Shown: one piece after another, positions 8,550 through 16,307 of the stretch | How the letters are laid out: every line of letters starts with the position of its first letter | How positions within the stretch are numbered: the first letter of the stretch is position 1 | Origin: Pirellulales bacterium | GTDB taxonomy: Bacteria; Planctomycetota; Planctomycetia; Pirellulales; JAICIG01 | DNA length: 21,359 bases | Direction: 5' to 3' | NCBI GenBank assembly: GCA_025924495.1 | Contig: JAICIG010000080.1 | Coordinates: 1-21,359 of the forward strand | Notes under the pieces: generated by a model | Told to the model about the DNA's origin: nothing | What the model saw: the letters and a program-made list of their open reading frames with translations, nothing else | Databases searched by the model: none | Program-made: the position numbers and the translations under genes

Positions 8550-9317
8550 TTAATTCAGCTCGCCCCCGCCGGCTGCGCCTGCTCCTTGACGCAAAACTTC
8601 TTCCACAGCCGCCAATTCCTCCCGCGTATTGATGCTTAACGCTTCGATCGGCTTCAGCACTGCTCGCGCCTCGACTGCACGGCCCGCGGTTTTGAGCGCC
8701 CCGGGGCAATCGGTGAGGTAATATTCCGCCTGAGCGTTCGCGGGGCGGAGCTGGTCGAGTGCGAACAGCAAGTCTCGGCAATTAAAGACGTAACAGCTCA
8801 TGTTCACTTCGGTGATTTTCCGCTGTTCCTCGCTGGCATCGCGTTCTTCGACGACGGCCAGGAAATTCCCGACTCCGTCTCGCACGATGCGTCCCAGCCC
8901 TTGAGGGTTCGGTTTGTGCGTCGTCCCCAGCAGGCACGCAGGCCGCTGTCGGTCGAACTCAGCCAACAGCCGGACGAGCGAATCGGTCTGCATCAAGGGA
9001 GAGTCGCCGGCGACGATCAGCACCGGACCTTCATGCCGCGCCAGTTCCTCACGGCAAGCCATCACCGCGTGTCCGGTGCCTAGCTGCTCTTTCTGCTCGA
9101 CGAAGCGCAGCCCCCGCCGACTGGCCAGAGCGCGTCGCACGTCATCCGCCCGATAACCCACCACGACGACGGTCTCGTCCACCCCGCTCGCCTCCAAGGC
9201 GTCGAGTACATAATCGATCATGGGGCGGCCGCACACCTCGACCAGCACTTTGGGCAGTTCCGATTTCATTCGGGTGCCTTTGCCGGCGGCCAGCACAATC
9301 GCAAGTTTCCGATTCAT
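8550..9317 (-). CDS. GlmU-like nucleotidyltransferase (uridyltransferase half only)
   Basis: A 255-residue protein matching the N-terminal pyrophosphorylase domain of GlmU, which forms UDP-GlcNAc from UTP and GlcNAc-1-phosphate for peptidoglycan and LPS. Motifs: nucleotide loop LAAGKGTRM (9-17), Lys23 in LPKVL, EQLGTGHA (77-84), metal-binding Asp105 in AGDSPL, and ITEVNMS and QAEYYLTD further on. Full GlmU is about 450 residues with a left-handed beta-helix acetyltransferase domain. Here the frame stops at a normal TAA soon after the Rossmann-like domain, with no hexapeptide repeats, so acetylation of GlcN-1-P must be done elsewhere. It could prefer another sugar phosphate. No obvious ribosome binding site precedes the ATG. 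It is upstream of prs and probably cotranscribed. Confidence 0.88.
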   Translation of the reverse strand: MNRKLAIVLAAGKGTRMKSELPKVLVEVCGRPMIDYVLDALEASGVDETVVVVGYRADDVRRALASRRGLRFVEQKEQLGTGHAVMACREELARHEGPVLIVAGDSPLMQTDSLVRLLAEFDRQRPACLLGTTHKPNPQGLGRIVRDGVGNFLAVVEERDASEEQRKITEVNMSCYVFNCRDLLFALDQLRPANAQAEYYLTDCPGALKTAGRAVEARAVLKPIEALSINTREELAAVEEVLRQGAGAAGGGELN

Positions 9318-9452
9318 CGGCGGTTGCTGATGGTTGGCGAATTGAGAAAGAGACGAGCGTCTATCTTGCCACGAAAGACAGGCCGCTTCCAGGGGCCTAA
9401 GTGCGGATTACCCACCACCGTCGAGCGTAAATGTGGCGGGGAGCGGTTCAGG

Positions 9453-9467
9453 CGCTGCCTGGCAGCG
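9453..9467 (-). terminator. Possible terminator hairpin after the beta-helix/cytochrome gene
   Basis: CGCTGCC (9453-9459) and GGCAGCG (9461-9467) form a near-perfect dyad only a few bases beyond the stop codon at 9473. No T-run follows on the minus strand, so termination is only a suggestion. Confidence 0.25.
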
Positions 9468-9472
9468 ACGCC

Positions 9473-11803
9473 CTATTTCTTAGTCGCCGGGGCGGGCATG
9501 GACGTGATCCATTCTCGGATCAATTCCACTCCTTCCTCGTGGACCAGCCGTTTGCCGAGTTCCGGCATCATCACGTCGGGATGCGTGGAAAGCAGGCGGA
9601 ACATCAAGATCGAGTCTTCTGGTTTGCCGGGCAGGATGTCGTAGCGCAAGCCGCCCGAGCCGGTTCCTGCGGCGACCGGCGGTTTACGGATGCCAATCTT
9701 CACCGGCTCTTGTTGGCAAGTGCGCAAATCGAGACCCGAATTCTGGGCGTGGCCGCCGGGTTGATGGCAATGTGCACAATTGATTTCGAGCCAGGCTCGG
9801 GCCCGCTCGTTAAGATCGGCGTGCGGATCGTCCCAGGCCGCTAGCCGCGGCGCCTCTTCGGGCGCAGGGGCTCCAGCCAACGTCCCGCTACGAATCCAAT
9901 GCGCCAGTTGGTTCTCGCGCCCGTCAGAATAATCGACGTCCTTGTTCAATTGGCGCGCTTGCACGCCGATCGGCAGCATGCCGGCGCTCGAGACATGGCA
10001 ACCCTTGCACTGATTGACATTCGGCACGAGATACTCGTTTTTGCGTTGCTTTCCGTCGAAGTGAATCCACTCGACATCGATCGTCCCGCCAGCTACCTGC
10101 AGCTTCGCTTCGGTCTGTTGATCGTTCCAGATGTAACTGAATCCCGTCCAGCCTCCTTTTTCATGCTGCAGAATGCGAGTTTCAAGCAGCCGCTGGCCTG
10201 CTGGCGGATTGCGCAGATCATGCGGCATGGCAAAGGTCTTGGCGATCACTGTACCGACAGGCAGATCGAACACGCGGTTGGCTGAATATTGGGCCGGCTT
10301 GCCTGCAGGCAATCTGATGAAGCGATACTTCGCGGTGTAATCCGAAAACAGCGGAGTATTCAAATCGTAAGGTACGACGCCGTCGACAGGCTGCTGGCTG
10401 GCGCCGTTGCCTTCGAATAGCCCATAGTCGGATAGCTTCTCAGGAGGTCGGGGTCGCGGGCTCGCTTCGGGAAGGGTCCAGGCGGCGAGTTCGACGGCCG
10501 GAAGAGGCGCATGCTCGCCTCGGTATGGTTCGGCGTCCTGACTGATTTTGTTGGGTGCAGGCACGGTGGACGCCAGGTCGATCCGGGCAAAATCCGCGTC
10601 GCCGTTATTGTTGACTAACGTTCTTAGCTCCAGCGGCAATTTGCCGTCGACAAGTTTTGCCGGGTTCTCGGTCCAATCGCAAACAATGTCAGGCAAGGTT
10701 CGCCGCAGCAGCACCACCTTGAGCAACGCCAAATCGCCGGCCGGTTTGTCGCCGCCGCCCAAGAATTGGTTGTCGTGAATCGAAATCGCTTCGGGGTAAG
10801 GATCGAACTCGGGATCGCTGAACGTCTGCTTGGTCGCCTGATAGCTGACGACCGCAACGTTCACGGTTTGATTGTCCTTAAGCTCGTTGTCGAAGATTTC
10901 CACTTCGTCGCTCGCCATTACCATGATGCCGGTTCCGGCGGGCACCTGGGCGACGATGTTGCCTTGCGGCGCAAAGTTCTTGTGATTGTTGTGCAGTACG
11001 CGGTTATTGAACACGCGGCATTGGCGACCGCCCTTCTGGACCAGGTCGGGCAAGGTAAACACCAGAATTCCGCCGGCGTTGTCGGTCAGCTCGTTGTCGA
11101 ATACATCGGCGCCGAGGCAATTCTCGATTTCGATGCCCGCGACATTTTCATAGGCCCGATTGCGGCGCACGATGATTTGCTTCGACTGGCCGACGTAAAT
11201 ACCCGCATCCGACGAACCGCGCACAACGCAATCTTCGACGAGCACGTTCTGGCACAGCACCGGGTAAAGTCCATAGCTGCCATTGGTCTCCTTAGGGCCG
11301 CCGGTCCATTCGGCGCGCACGCGGCGAAAGATCACGCCATTGGCGCCGTTGACCTTGATGGCGTCTCCTTGCACATCGACGACGGCCAGATCCTCGATCG
11401 TGAAATAGTTGGCGGTGACAGAAATGCCCTCGCCGCCCGAACCTTGCCGCAGATTGGCGAAGCTGAGCACCGTCTTGTCCAAGCCTTGTCCACGCAGCGT
11501 GACTCCATCCACGTCGAGCGAAAGCGTGCTCGAGAAATCGAACGTACCTGACGCCAGCTCGATAATGTCGCCCGGCTGCGCTTCAATCAGAGCGGTCTGC
11601 AATTCTTGCTGGACTATTGGGCCCGGAGCAATTGAGACGATCCGAGGCCGTTTCGGCGACTCGGCCTGCGACACAGCCACAAAGAAACTTGCCGCCGTAA
11701 AAGCAGCGGCCAGCAGTCGCAGGCCCGATGCACAGCATGAAACGGCGCCGGGTGTTTTGGGCTGTTTGACAAAGTTGTGAAGAGATGTAGCGGTCATGGG
11801 CAT
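9473..11803 (-). CDS. Exported beta-helix / diheme c-type cytochrome fusion
   Basis: About 776 residues from the ATG at 11803; starts at 11866 (797 aa) or 11797 are possible. Numbering here uses the 797-aa form. A signal peptide lies at about 45-68 (LLAAAFTAASFFVAVSQA). Residues about 85-370 form a right-handed parallel beta-helix with recurring turns such as VLVEDCVV, IIVRRNRAYENVAGIEIEN and VEIFDNELKDN, as in TIGR03805. Residues about 478-790 match the TIGR03806/SO_2930 type, with YDLNTPLFSDYTAKYRF and two heme-attachment motifs, CKGCH (620-624) and CAHCH (697-701), plus MMPEL as a possible axial Met. These two families usually sit in adjacent genes and are known to fuse; the pair's function is unknown. 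The protein should be periplasmic or surface-exposed, joining a glycan-binding or glycan-cleaving helix to electron transfer. It lies divergently from the small lipoprotein gene. Confidence 0.88.
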   Translation of the reverse strand: MPMTATSLHNFVKQPKTPGAVSCCASGLRLLAAAFTAASFFVAVSQAESPKRPRIVSIAPGPIVQQELQTALIEAQPGDIIELASGTFDFSSTLSLDVDGVTLRGQGLDKTVLSFANLRQGSGGEGISVTANYFTIEDLAVVDVQGDAIKVNGANGVIFRRVRAEWTGGPKETNGSYGLYPVLCQNVLVEDCVVRGSSDAGIYVGQSKQIIVRRNRAYENVAGIEIENCLGADVFDNELTDNAGGILVFTLPDLVQKGGRQCRVFNNRVLHNNHKNFAPQGNIVAQVPAGTGIMVMASDEVEIFDNELKDNQTVNVAVVSYQATKQTFSDPEFDPYPEAISIHDNQFLGGGDKPAGDLALLKVVLLRRTLPDIVCDWTENPAKLVDGKLPLELRTLVNNNGDADFARIDLASTVPAPNKISQDAEPYRGEHAPLPAVELAAWTLPEASPRPRPPEKLSDYGLFEGNGASQQPVDGVVPYDLNTPLFSDYTAKYRFIRLPAGKPAQYSANRVFDLPVGTVIAKTFAMPHDLRNPPAGQRLLETRILQHEKGGWTGFSYIWNDQQTEAKLQVAGGTIDVEWIHFDGKQRKNEYLVPNVNQCKGCHVSSAGMLPIGVQARQLNKDVDYSDGRENQLAHWIRSGTLAGAPAPEEAPRLAAWDDPHADLNERARAWLEINCAHCHQPGGHAQNSGLDLRTCQQEPVKIGIRKPPVAAGTGSGGLRYDILPGKPEDSILMFRLLSTHPDVMMPELGKRLVHEEGVELIREWITSMPAPATKK

Positions 11804-12028
11804 GCTTTCTGAGCTTGCTGCCGCCGTGGCAGGGTTCTCTTTCCCTCGCTCGAATATGTAATACATACATCAGGGCTTCGTCCAGGCAGTTTGCACGATC
11901 ATTGCCGGTTCCGCAAAATAGCCCAGACTTGCCTCCCTGCCCAATTCTATCGAATTGCTGGATTCGGCATGATGCTCGGCCGATAAATCCCATAGCTATT
12001 GCGACCCAGCAAATAGGAAGCCACTTTT

Positions 12029-12307
12029 ATGAAACGCGCTATTTTCGCCGCGTTGATGATCGCCATGGTCGGCACGGGCACGGGCTGCAAGATGTTCAAC
12101 AAGGGCTGCGACGACGGCTGCAATGGGGGCCGTTGCGGGCTCTTGCATCGCTGCTGTGGTCTGTTCGGACATCACGGTTGCCGGAATGGCGCCGATGACG
12201 GAGCCTATGCCGGCGGCCCGCCGGTCGGTCAAGTGACCTACCCGTACTATACCAATCGCGGTCCGCGCGACTTCCTAGCGGAAAACCCTCGCGGCATTGG
12301 CCCTTAA
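12029..12307 (+). CDS. Small Cys/Gly-rich lipoprotein
   Basis: A 92-residue protein with a short lipoprotein-type signal peptide (MKRAIFAALMIAMVGTGTGC), giving an acylated Cys20. The mature part is rich in Cys, Gly and His (KGCDDGCNGGRCGLLHRCCGLFGHHGC), then a Pro/Gly spacer and a C-terminus TNRGPRDFLAENPRGIGP. I recall similar endings in small planctomycete hypothetical proteins, but I cannot search. The eight cysteines could bind metal or form disulfides in the periplasm. AGGAAG at 12015-12020, eight bases before the ATG, supports the start. It is transcribed divergently from the beta-helix/cytochrome gene. The function is unknown. Confidence 0.7.
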   Translation: MKRAIFAALMIAMVGTGTGCKMFNKGCDDGCNGGRCGLLHRCCGLFGHHGCRNGADDGAYAGGPPVGQVTYPYYTNRGPRDFLAENPRGIGP

Positions 12308-12339
12308 GCGTCGGCCAAACCGATCTCCGCAACCGTTTT

Positions 12340-12975
12340 TCAGCGAGGACTCGGCCCTTGCCAATCGGGCAGGGGCGACTTGGGTCGCTTAAGCTCGCGC
12401 CAATCAGGGTTGGCGGCGATCCATTCGCGGAACCGCCCGGGCCAGTTGTCGGGAGTCAATCGCCTGCCCAGTTCCGAATGGTTCGTCAAGGCAAATGACG
12501 CTTGCAGGTTGAGCACTTCCCGCCATGTCAGCCGCCGCGGTGGCTCAAGCGAAACGAGCGCCGTGAGATATTCGACGATCGACGCGATCTCCGCCGCGGG
12601 CTCTTGCCTCGATCGCCATGCCCAATAGTGCGCCCAGCGGGAGAGCAATTCGGGCCGCCAACCAAGTTCCAGCGAGAATGTCTCTCGCATTGCGTCGCTG
12701 CATTCCGGTTCGCCTAGATATTGAGCCAGGTAAAGATCGAACTGCGCGTTGCCCGTCCCCCAACCGCCGACCAGTTCTCGCAGCTTGGTTTGGCGATCGG
12801 GCTCTTTGTCGAGCGACGCAATTTCGCGTTTGGCCAGCGAAAATGTCGGCTCGGTCCCGATCTGGTAGGCGGCCACTTGGGGGCCGAGGGGCAACGGGTG
12901 AAAATAAAACCACCCGCCGGCAGCCAGCCCGCCGAGCATCGCCGCGATACCGATTGCCAGCCAGAGTCTTCGCAT
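12340..12975 (-). CDS. Membrane-anchored protein of unknown function
   Basis: From the ATG at 12975 it has 211 residues. This start puts MRRLWLAIGIAAMLGGLAAGGWFYFH at the N-terminus, a single transmembrane segment (about 5-25) with a short basic cytoplasmic end. The upstream extension to 13083 is less plausible because it would precede the segment with polar residues. The rest (about 30-211) is Trp/Arg/Glu-rich and probably helical and periplasmic, with WRPELLSRWAHYWAWRSRQE and a C-terminus LPDWQGPSPR. I recognise no domain. It lies 108 bp downstream of fabF on the same strand and may be the last gene of that operon, but nothing in its sequence links it to lipid metabolism. Confidence 0.65.
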   Translation of the reverse strand: MRRLWLAIGIAAMLGGLAAGGWFYFHPLPLGPQVAAYQIGTEPTFSLAKREIASLDKEPDRQTKLRELVGGWGTGNAQFDLYLAQYLGEPECSDAMRETFSLELGWRPELLSRWAHYWAWRSRQEPAAEIASIVEYLTALVSLEPPRRLTWREVLNLQASFALTNHSELGRRLTPDNWPGRFREWIAANPDWRELKRPKSPLPDWQGPSPR

Positions 12976-13083
12976 AGGGAGACTCTTAGCATAGATCGCA
13001 CCTTGCCCAGAGTAAACGGACGGCAAGGCGGCCGGCGAATCGAAGCGGCCACGACGGTCAAACGCTTGCTGGCTTGACGGCAA

Positions 13084-14373
13084 TTAGCCGGCGAAGCGCG
13101 AAACGACCAGCGTAATATTCTGGCCGCCGAAACCGAAGCTGTTGCTGGCCGCCACATCGCAGCGGGCTTCACGGGCGGCATTGGGAATGTAATCCAGATC
13201 GCAGTCCGGGTCGGGCGTTTCGTAGTTCATGGTCGGCGGCAAAACATTATCGCGGATGGCCATCAAGCAGATGATGAGTTCCGTCGCCCCGGCCGCGGCA
13301 ATTAAATGCCCCATCATGCTCTTGGTGCTCGAGACGGGCGTACGATAAGCCTGTTCTCCGAAGACCTTTTTGATGGCCAATGTCTCAACGCGGTCGTTAA
13401 CGTCGGTGCTGGTGCCATGAGCGTTGATGTAGCGTACGTCCTCCGGGTTTATCCCCGCGTCTTTGATCGCCATTTGCAGACAGCTCGCGGCGCCTCGCCC
13501 TTCGGGATGCGTGTCGGTGATGCGGAACGCGTCGGCCGTGGTTCCAAATCCCTTCAACTCGCCGTAGATATGCGCCTTGCGAGCTTTGGCATGTTCGAGT
13601 TCTTCCAGCACGAGCATGGCGGCGCCTTCGCCCAGCACGAAGCCATCGCGATTCATGTCGAACGGACGCGAGGCCTTGGTCGGCTCGTCGTTACGAGTAG
13701 ACAATGCGGTCAGCAGATTAAAGCCCGTCACGCCGAACGGATGGATCATGCTGTGAGTGCCGCCCGAAAGCATCACGTCGGCGTCGCCGCGGCGAATCAA
13801 CTCGGCGGCCTCGCCGATTGCCTGGCTGCTGGCGGCACAAGCGGTAAGGCAATTCAAGTTCGGCCCTTGGGCGTTGAACAGGCCGGCCAGATGCCCGGCG
13901 GGCATGTTCGGTTCTTGTTCCAGTTCGGCCAGCGGGTCGAGAATCTCCAGGCCCTTCTTGGTGAACTTGGAGACGTCGAGCTCTCCGTTTTCCAGGGCGG
14001 CGACCATCATCTGGCTGAAGCGACCGAAATCCTGTTGCCCTTCGCCGGCCCCTAAGTAAACGCCGAACCGCGTCGGCTCGACGCGAGCATCGCCCAGGCC
14101 GGCATCGGAAACGGCTTGTTTGGCGGCGACGACGGCGAATCGCGTGTGCCGACCGCGGTGCTGCCAATGCTCCGGGTCTTCGCCCACGGACGCCAGGTCG
14201 AGCTTGCGGACTTCGGCGGAAATGCGCGTAGGGAAATTTGCAGCGTCGAAGAGCGTGGTCGCACCGACGCCCGACTCGCCGTTAAGCAACTTGCCCCACA
14301 TCGTTTTGACGTCGTTTCCTAGCGGAGTGACGCAACCCACTCCGGTAATTGCCACGCGTCGTCTCATGTTCAA
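13084..14373 (-). CDS. fabF: Beta-ketoacyl-ACP synthase, FabF/KAS II type
   Basis: A 429-residue condensing enzyme that extends acyl chains by decarboxylative condensation with malonyl-ACP. The Cys-His-His triad is complete: Cys179 (CLTACAAS), His319 (NAHGTSTD) and His356 (KSMMGHLIAAAGATE). The N-terminal RRRVAITGVGCVTPLGN and C-terminal NSFGFGGQN are standard. It is slightly longer than E. coli FabF (about 412 aa); the extra residues fall around 110-165, where FSQMMVAALENGELDVSKF and LEQEPNMPAGH replace the shorter usual segment, near the site expected to contact substrate or carrier. It ends the run FabZ-FabG-ACP-FabZ-FabF and begins 51 bp after the second dehydratase. It may be a pathway-dedicated paralogue rather than the housekeeping fabF; the window cannot tell. 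Confidence 0.93.
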   Translation of the reverse strand: MNMRRRVAITGVGCVTPLGNDVKTMWGKLLNGESGVGATTLFDAANFPTRISAEVRKLDLASVGEDPEHWQHRGRHTRFAVVAAKQAVSDAGLGDARVEPTRFGVYLGAGEGQQDFGRFSQMMVAALENGELDVSKFTKKGLEILDPLAELEQEPNMPAGHLAGLFNAQGPNLNCLTACAASSQAIGEAAELIRRGDADVMLSGGTHSMIHPFGVTGFNLLTALSTRNDEPTKASRPFDMNRDGFVLGEGAAMLVLEELEHAKARKAHIYGELKGFGTTADAFRITDTHPEGRGAASCLQMAIKDAGINPEDVRYINAHGTSTDVNDRVETLAIKKVFGEQAYRTPVSSTKSMMGHLIAAAGATELIICLMAIRDNVLPPTMNYETPDPDCDLDYIPNAAREARCDVAASNSFGFGGQNITLVVSRFAG

Positions 14374-14424
14374 CTCGCTTCTGCCGCAGCGCGCGGCGTC
14401 GCCATGGTGTTTGCAATATGCGGC

Positions 14425-14961
14425 CTAACCGTGCAGTCCGCCTTCCGCCTTGAATTGCGCTAAGCCCGGCGGTTCGATCAGCTTGCCGCCGTCGCTGGCG
14501 CGACCCACGTCGAACACGCCCAACAGCTTCATCGTGAAGACGAAATTCTTTGGCTCGAAGAGCGTCCGCGTGCGATTGCCGTCGTCGAGGTGGGCGAACA
14601 TGATTTCCGCTTCCGCCTGCAATCGCTCGCCGACGTGGCTCGTGGCCGTGACCGTCGCGCCGCCCTCGGTGATTGAGTCGATCGTGGTCGTGTAGCGCAG
14701 CGTATCGCCGGGTACGGCCGGAAAGTGAAAGATGGCTTTCGAAATCTTGGCCAGAATCACTTTCTCTTCGAAGCGATTGTATTCGCCCACCAACAGTCCG
14801 CCGGTCTGCGCTAACCCTTCGACGATCAGCGAGTTGGGCATCATCGGCGAGCCCGGAAAATGGTCGTGCAAATGCTCTTCGGCCAGCGAGACGTTCTTGA
14901 TGGCCTGCGCGCGTTTGCCGCTCTCGAACTCAATGAATTTGTCGATCCAGATCCAGCGCAT
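14425..14961 (-). CDS. FabZ-like 3-hydroxyacyl-ACP dehydratase, second paralogue
   Basis: A 178-residue hotdog-fold dehydratase that removes water from 3-hydroxyacyl-ACP. The active-site signature is HDHFPGSPMMPNSLIVEGLAQ, giving catalytic His34 and Glu48. FabZ usually has Gly after the Pro (PGVLxxE); here it is Asn (PNSL), as in many FabA-related and specialised dehydratases. It is longer than standard FabZ (about 145 aa), with a tail of about 45 residues containing KNFVFTMKLLGVFDVG and LIEPPGLAQF. It begins only 18 bp after the acyl carrier protein, so the two are surely cotranscribed. The other dehydratase in the cluster shares LSLAEE-DHFPG but not the tail, so the two may act on different chain lengths, or one may lack dehydratase activity. 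Confidence 0.88.
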   Translation of the reverse strand: MRWIWIDKFIEFESGKRAQAIKNVSLAEEHLHDHFPGSPMMPNSLIVEGLAQTGGLLVGEYNRFEEKVILAKISKAIFHFPAVPGDTLRYTTTIDSITEGGATVTATSHVGERLQAEAEIMFAHLDDGNRTRTLFEPKNFVFTMKLLGVFDVGRASDGGKLIEPPGLAQFKAEGGLHG

Positions 14962-14979
14962 CGCTTCGTCCGTCAGAAG

Positions 14980-15372
14980 TTAGCCGGTGACTTCCACTTT
15001 GCTCTCGACGTAACGGCACATGTCTTGCACGGTAAGCATGTTGCCGAAATCCTTGACGTTCGGATTGGCCGAGAAGGCGTCGAGATCGGCGAACGGCATC
15101 CGTTCGCGAAGCTGCTTGAGACCTTCCGCCGTGACTTTGCCGTCGCGAACGTATTCGGCGTTCGTCAGGATGTCTTCGGGGAAGAGCTCGCCGCGCGGAA
15201 CCTTGATGTTAAAGGACTTCTCCAGGCGGAACACGATGTCCAGGAAGTCGATCGATTCGGCGCCCAGGTCGCCGACCAACGTCGCATCGGGGGTGACTTC
15301 GTCTTCGTCGACGCCCAGGGCGTCGACCAAGGCAGTTCTGATCTTGTCGAAGATCTCGTCTTTGGTGGGCAT
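14980..15372 (-). CDS. Acyl carrier protein with a long internal insertion
   Basis: A 130-residue carrier protein, against about 78 for ordinary AcpP. Helix I (EIFDKIRTALVDALGV) and the phosphopantetheine site LGAESIDFLDIVFRLE are clear, with Ser40 the attachment residue in ESID instead of the usual DSLD. After helix II (FNIKVPRGELFPEDI) about 45-50 extra residues (TNAEYVRDGKVTAEGLKQLRERMPFADLDAF) precede the last helix, TVQDMCRYVESKV, which aligns with the normal C-terminus. The insertion has a small helix plus a Pro-Phe-rich loop, not random filler. It is flanked by FabG upstream (88 bp) and FabZ downstream (18 bp), so it is presumably the dedicated carrier for this cluster. GGGAG 11 bases before the ATG serves as ribosome binding site. 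Confidence 0.93.
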   Translation of the reverse strand: MPTKDEIFDKIRTALVDALGVDEDEVTPDATLVGDLGAESIDFLDIVFRLEKSFNIKVPRGELFPEDILTNAEYVRDGKVTAEGLKQLRERMPFADLDAFSANPNVKDFGNMLTVQDMCRYVESKVEVTG

Positions 15373-15387
15373 GTTTCGCTATTCTCC

Positions 15388-15417
15388 CAATGTGCTCGAA
15401 AACAATGTGCTCGAAAA
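15388..15417. repeat. Perfect tandem 15-bp duplication upstream of the acp gene
   Basis: CAATGTGCTCGAAAA occurs twice back to back (15388-15402 and 15403-15417), ending about 15 bp before the ACP start codon in the direction of transcription. It is probably a simple slippage duplication, though it could also duplicate a short regulatory or RNA element next to the ribosome binding site. Confidence 0.8.
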
Positions 15418-15460
15418 AGTGATTTCTTTCTGTCCCAGCGGCCCGAGTCCGCACGAACAT

Positions 15461-16213
15461 CTAATACCCGCCCAGACTCAACCCGCCGTCGACCCGCAGT
15501 ACCTGTCCCGTCAGATAGCTCGCGTCGTCGCTGGCCAGAAAGACCACGACCTGCGCTATCTCCTCGGGTTGTCCTACCCGCTTCAGCGGAATGATCTCCT
15601 TGAGTCGGTCTCCGGCGAGATTGCGGACGACTTCGCTCATGTCGGTCTCAATCATGCCCGGCGCTACGCCATTGACGCGGATCTTGCGAGCGGCCAATTC
15701 CTTCGCCAGGCAGCGCGTGAGCCCGTCGATGCCGCCTTTGCTCGCGGCGTAGTTCACTTGCCCGCGCGAGCCGAATTCGGCGGCGACGCTCGAGATATTG
15801 ATGATGCTGCCGCGGCGCTGCGACATCATCGGACGCGTCACCGCGTGGCAATAGTTGTAAGTTCCGGTAAGGTTCGTCTCGATGACTTCGCCCCAGGCGT
15901 CGGGGCCCATCATCGCGAATAACCCGTCGCGAATCACGCCCGCCGAGTTAACGAGGATATCGAGTTGTCCCCACTCTTCGACCAGTTGCTCGACGATTTG
16001 CTCGGCGCGTGCGAAATCCTTGACGTCGGCTTGCAGCGCTTTCACAGTAGCGCCGTTTTCAGCGAGTTCGCTGGCCAAGGTCTCGGCGGCGGCCTGATTG
16101 CTGTGATAGACGAAAGCCGCTTTCGCCCCCGCGGCGACCAGCGAGCGCACGCAGGCCCGGCCGATGCCGCGGCTGCCGCCCGTGATCAATGCCGTTTTAC
16201 CTTCCAGTCGCAT
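15461..16213 (-). CDS. fabG: 3-oxoacyl-ACP reductase (FabG-type SDR)
   Basis: A 250-residue short-chain dehydrogenase that reduces 3-oxoacyl-ACP to 3-hydroxyacyl-ACP with NADPH. The cofactor motif TGGSRGIG is at 11-18 and NSAG at 89-92. The catalytic tetrad is Asn114, Ser142 (NISSV), Tyr155 and Lys159 (YAASKGG). The C-terminal VAPGMIETDM and YLTGQVLRVDGGLSLGGY are typical of FabG, as is the length. It sits between a FabZ-like dehydratase and the carrier protein on the same strand, which supports an acyl-ACP substrate over another alcohol. SDRs are versatile, so FabG identity rests on both motifs and context. Confidence 0.93.
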   Translation of the reverse strand: MRLEGKTALITGGSRGIGRACVRSLVAAGAKAAFVYHSNQAAAETLASELAENGATVKALQADVKDFARAEQIVEQLVEEWGQLDILVNSAGVIRDGLFAMMGPDAWGEVIETNLTGTYNYCHAVTRPMMSQRRGSIINISSVAAEFGSRGQVNYAASKGGIDGLTRCLAKELAARKIRVNGVAPGMIETDMSEVVRNLAGDRLKEIIPLKRVGQPEEIAQVVVFLASDDASYLTGQVLRVDGGLSLGGY

Positions 16214-16307
16214 GAGAAATTGCCAGGAGCTGAAGAGATTTCGACGTGAGTACTCGCCGCCAACGAATCGGCGAATTCGAGCGCTGCCATTCGCCTGAGG
16301 CAGCCGT

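Noticed and set aside
10766..11551. 261-residue + strand frame
   Set aside because: Antisense to the beta-helix gene. His/Val/Asp-rich translation typical of the reverse strand of GC-rich genes.
13306..14055. 249-residue + strand frame
   Set aside because: Antisense to fabF, which has an intact triad and standard length.
14860..15922. Two overlapping + strand frames of 244 and 300 residues
   Set aside because: Antisense to acp, fabG and the second dehydratase; no family features.
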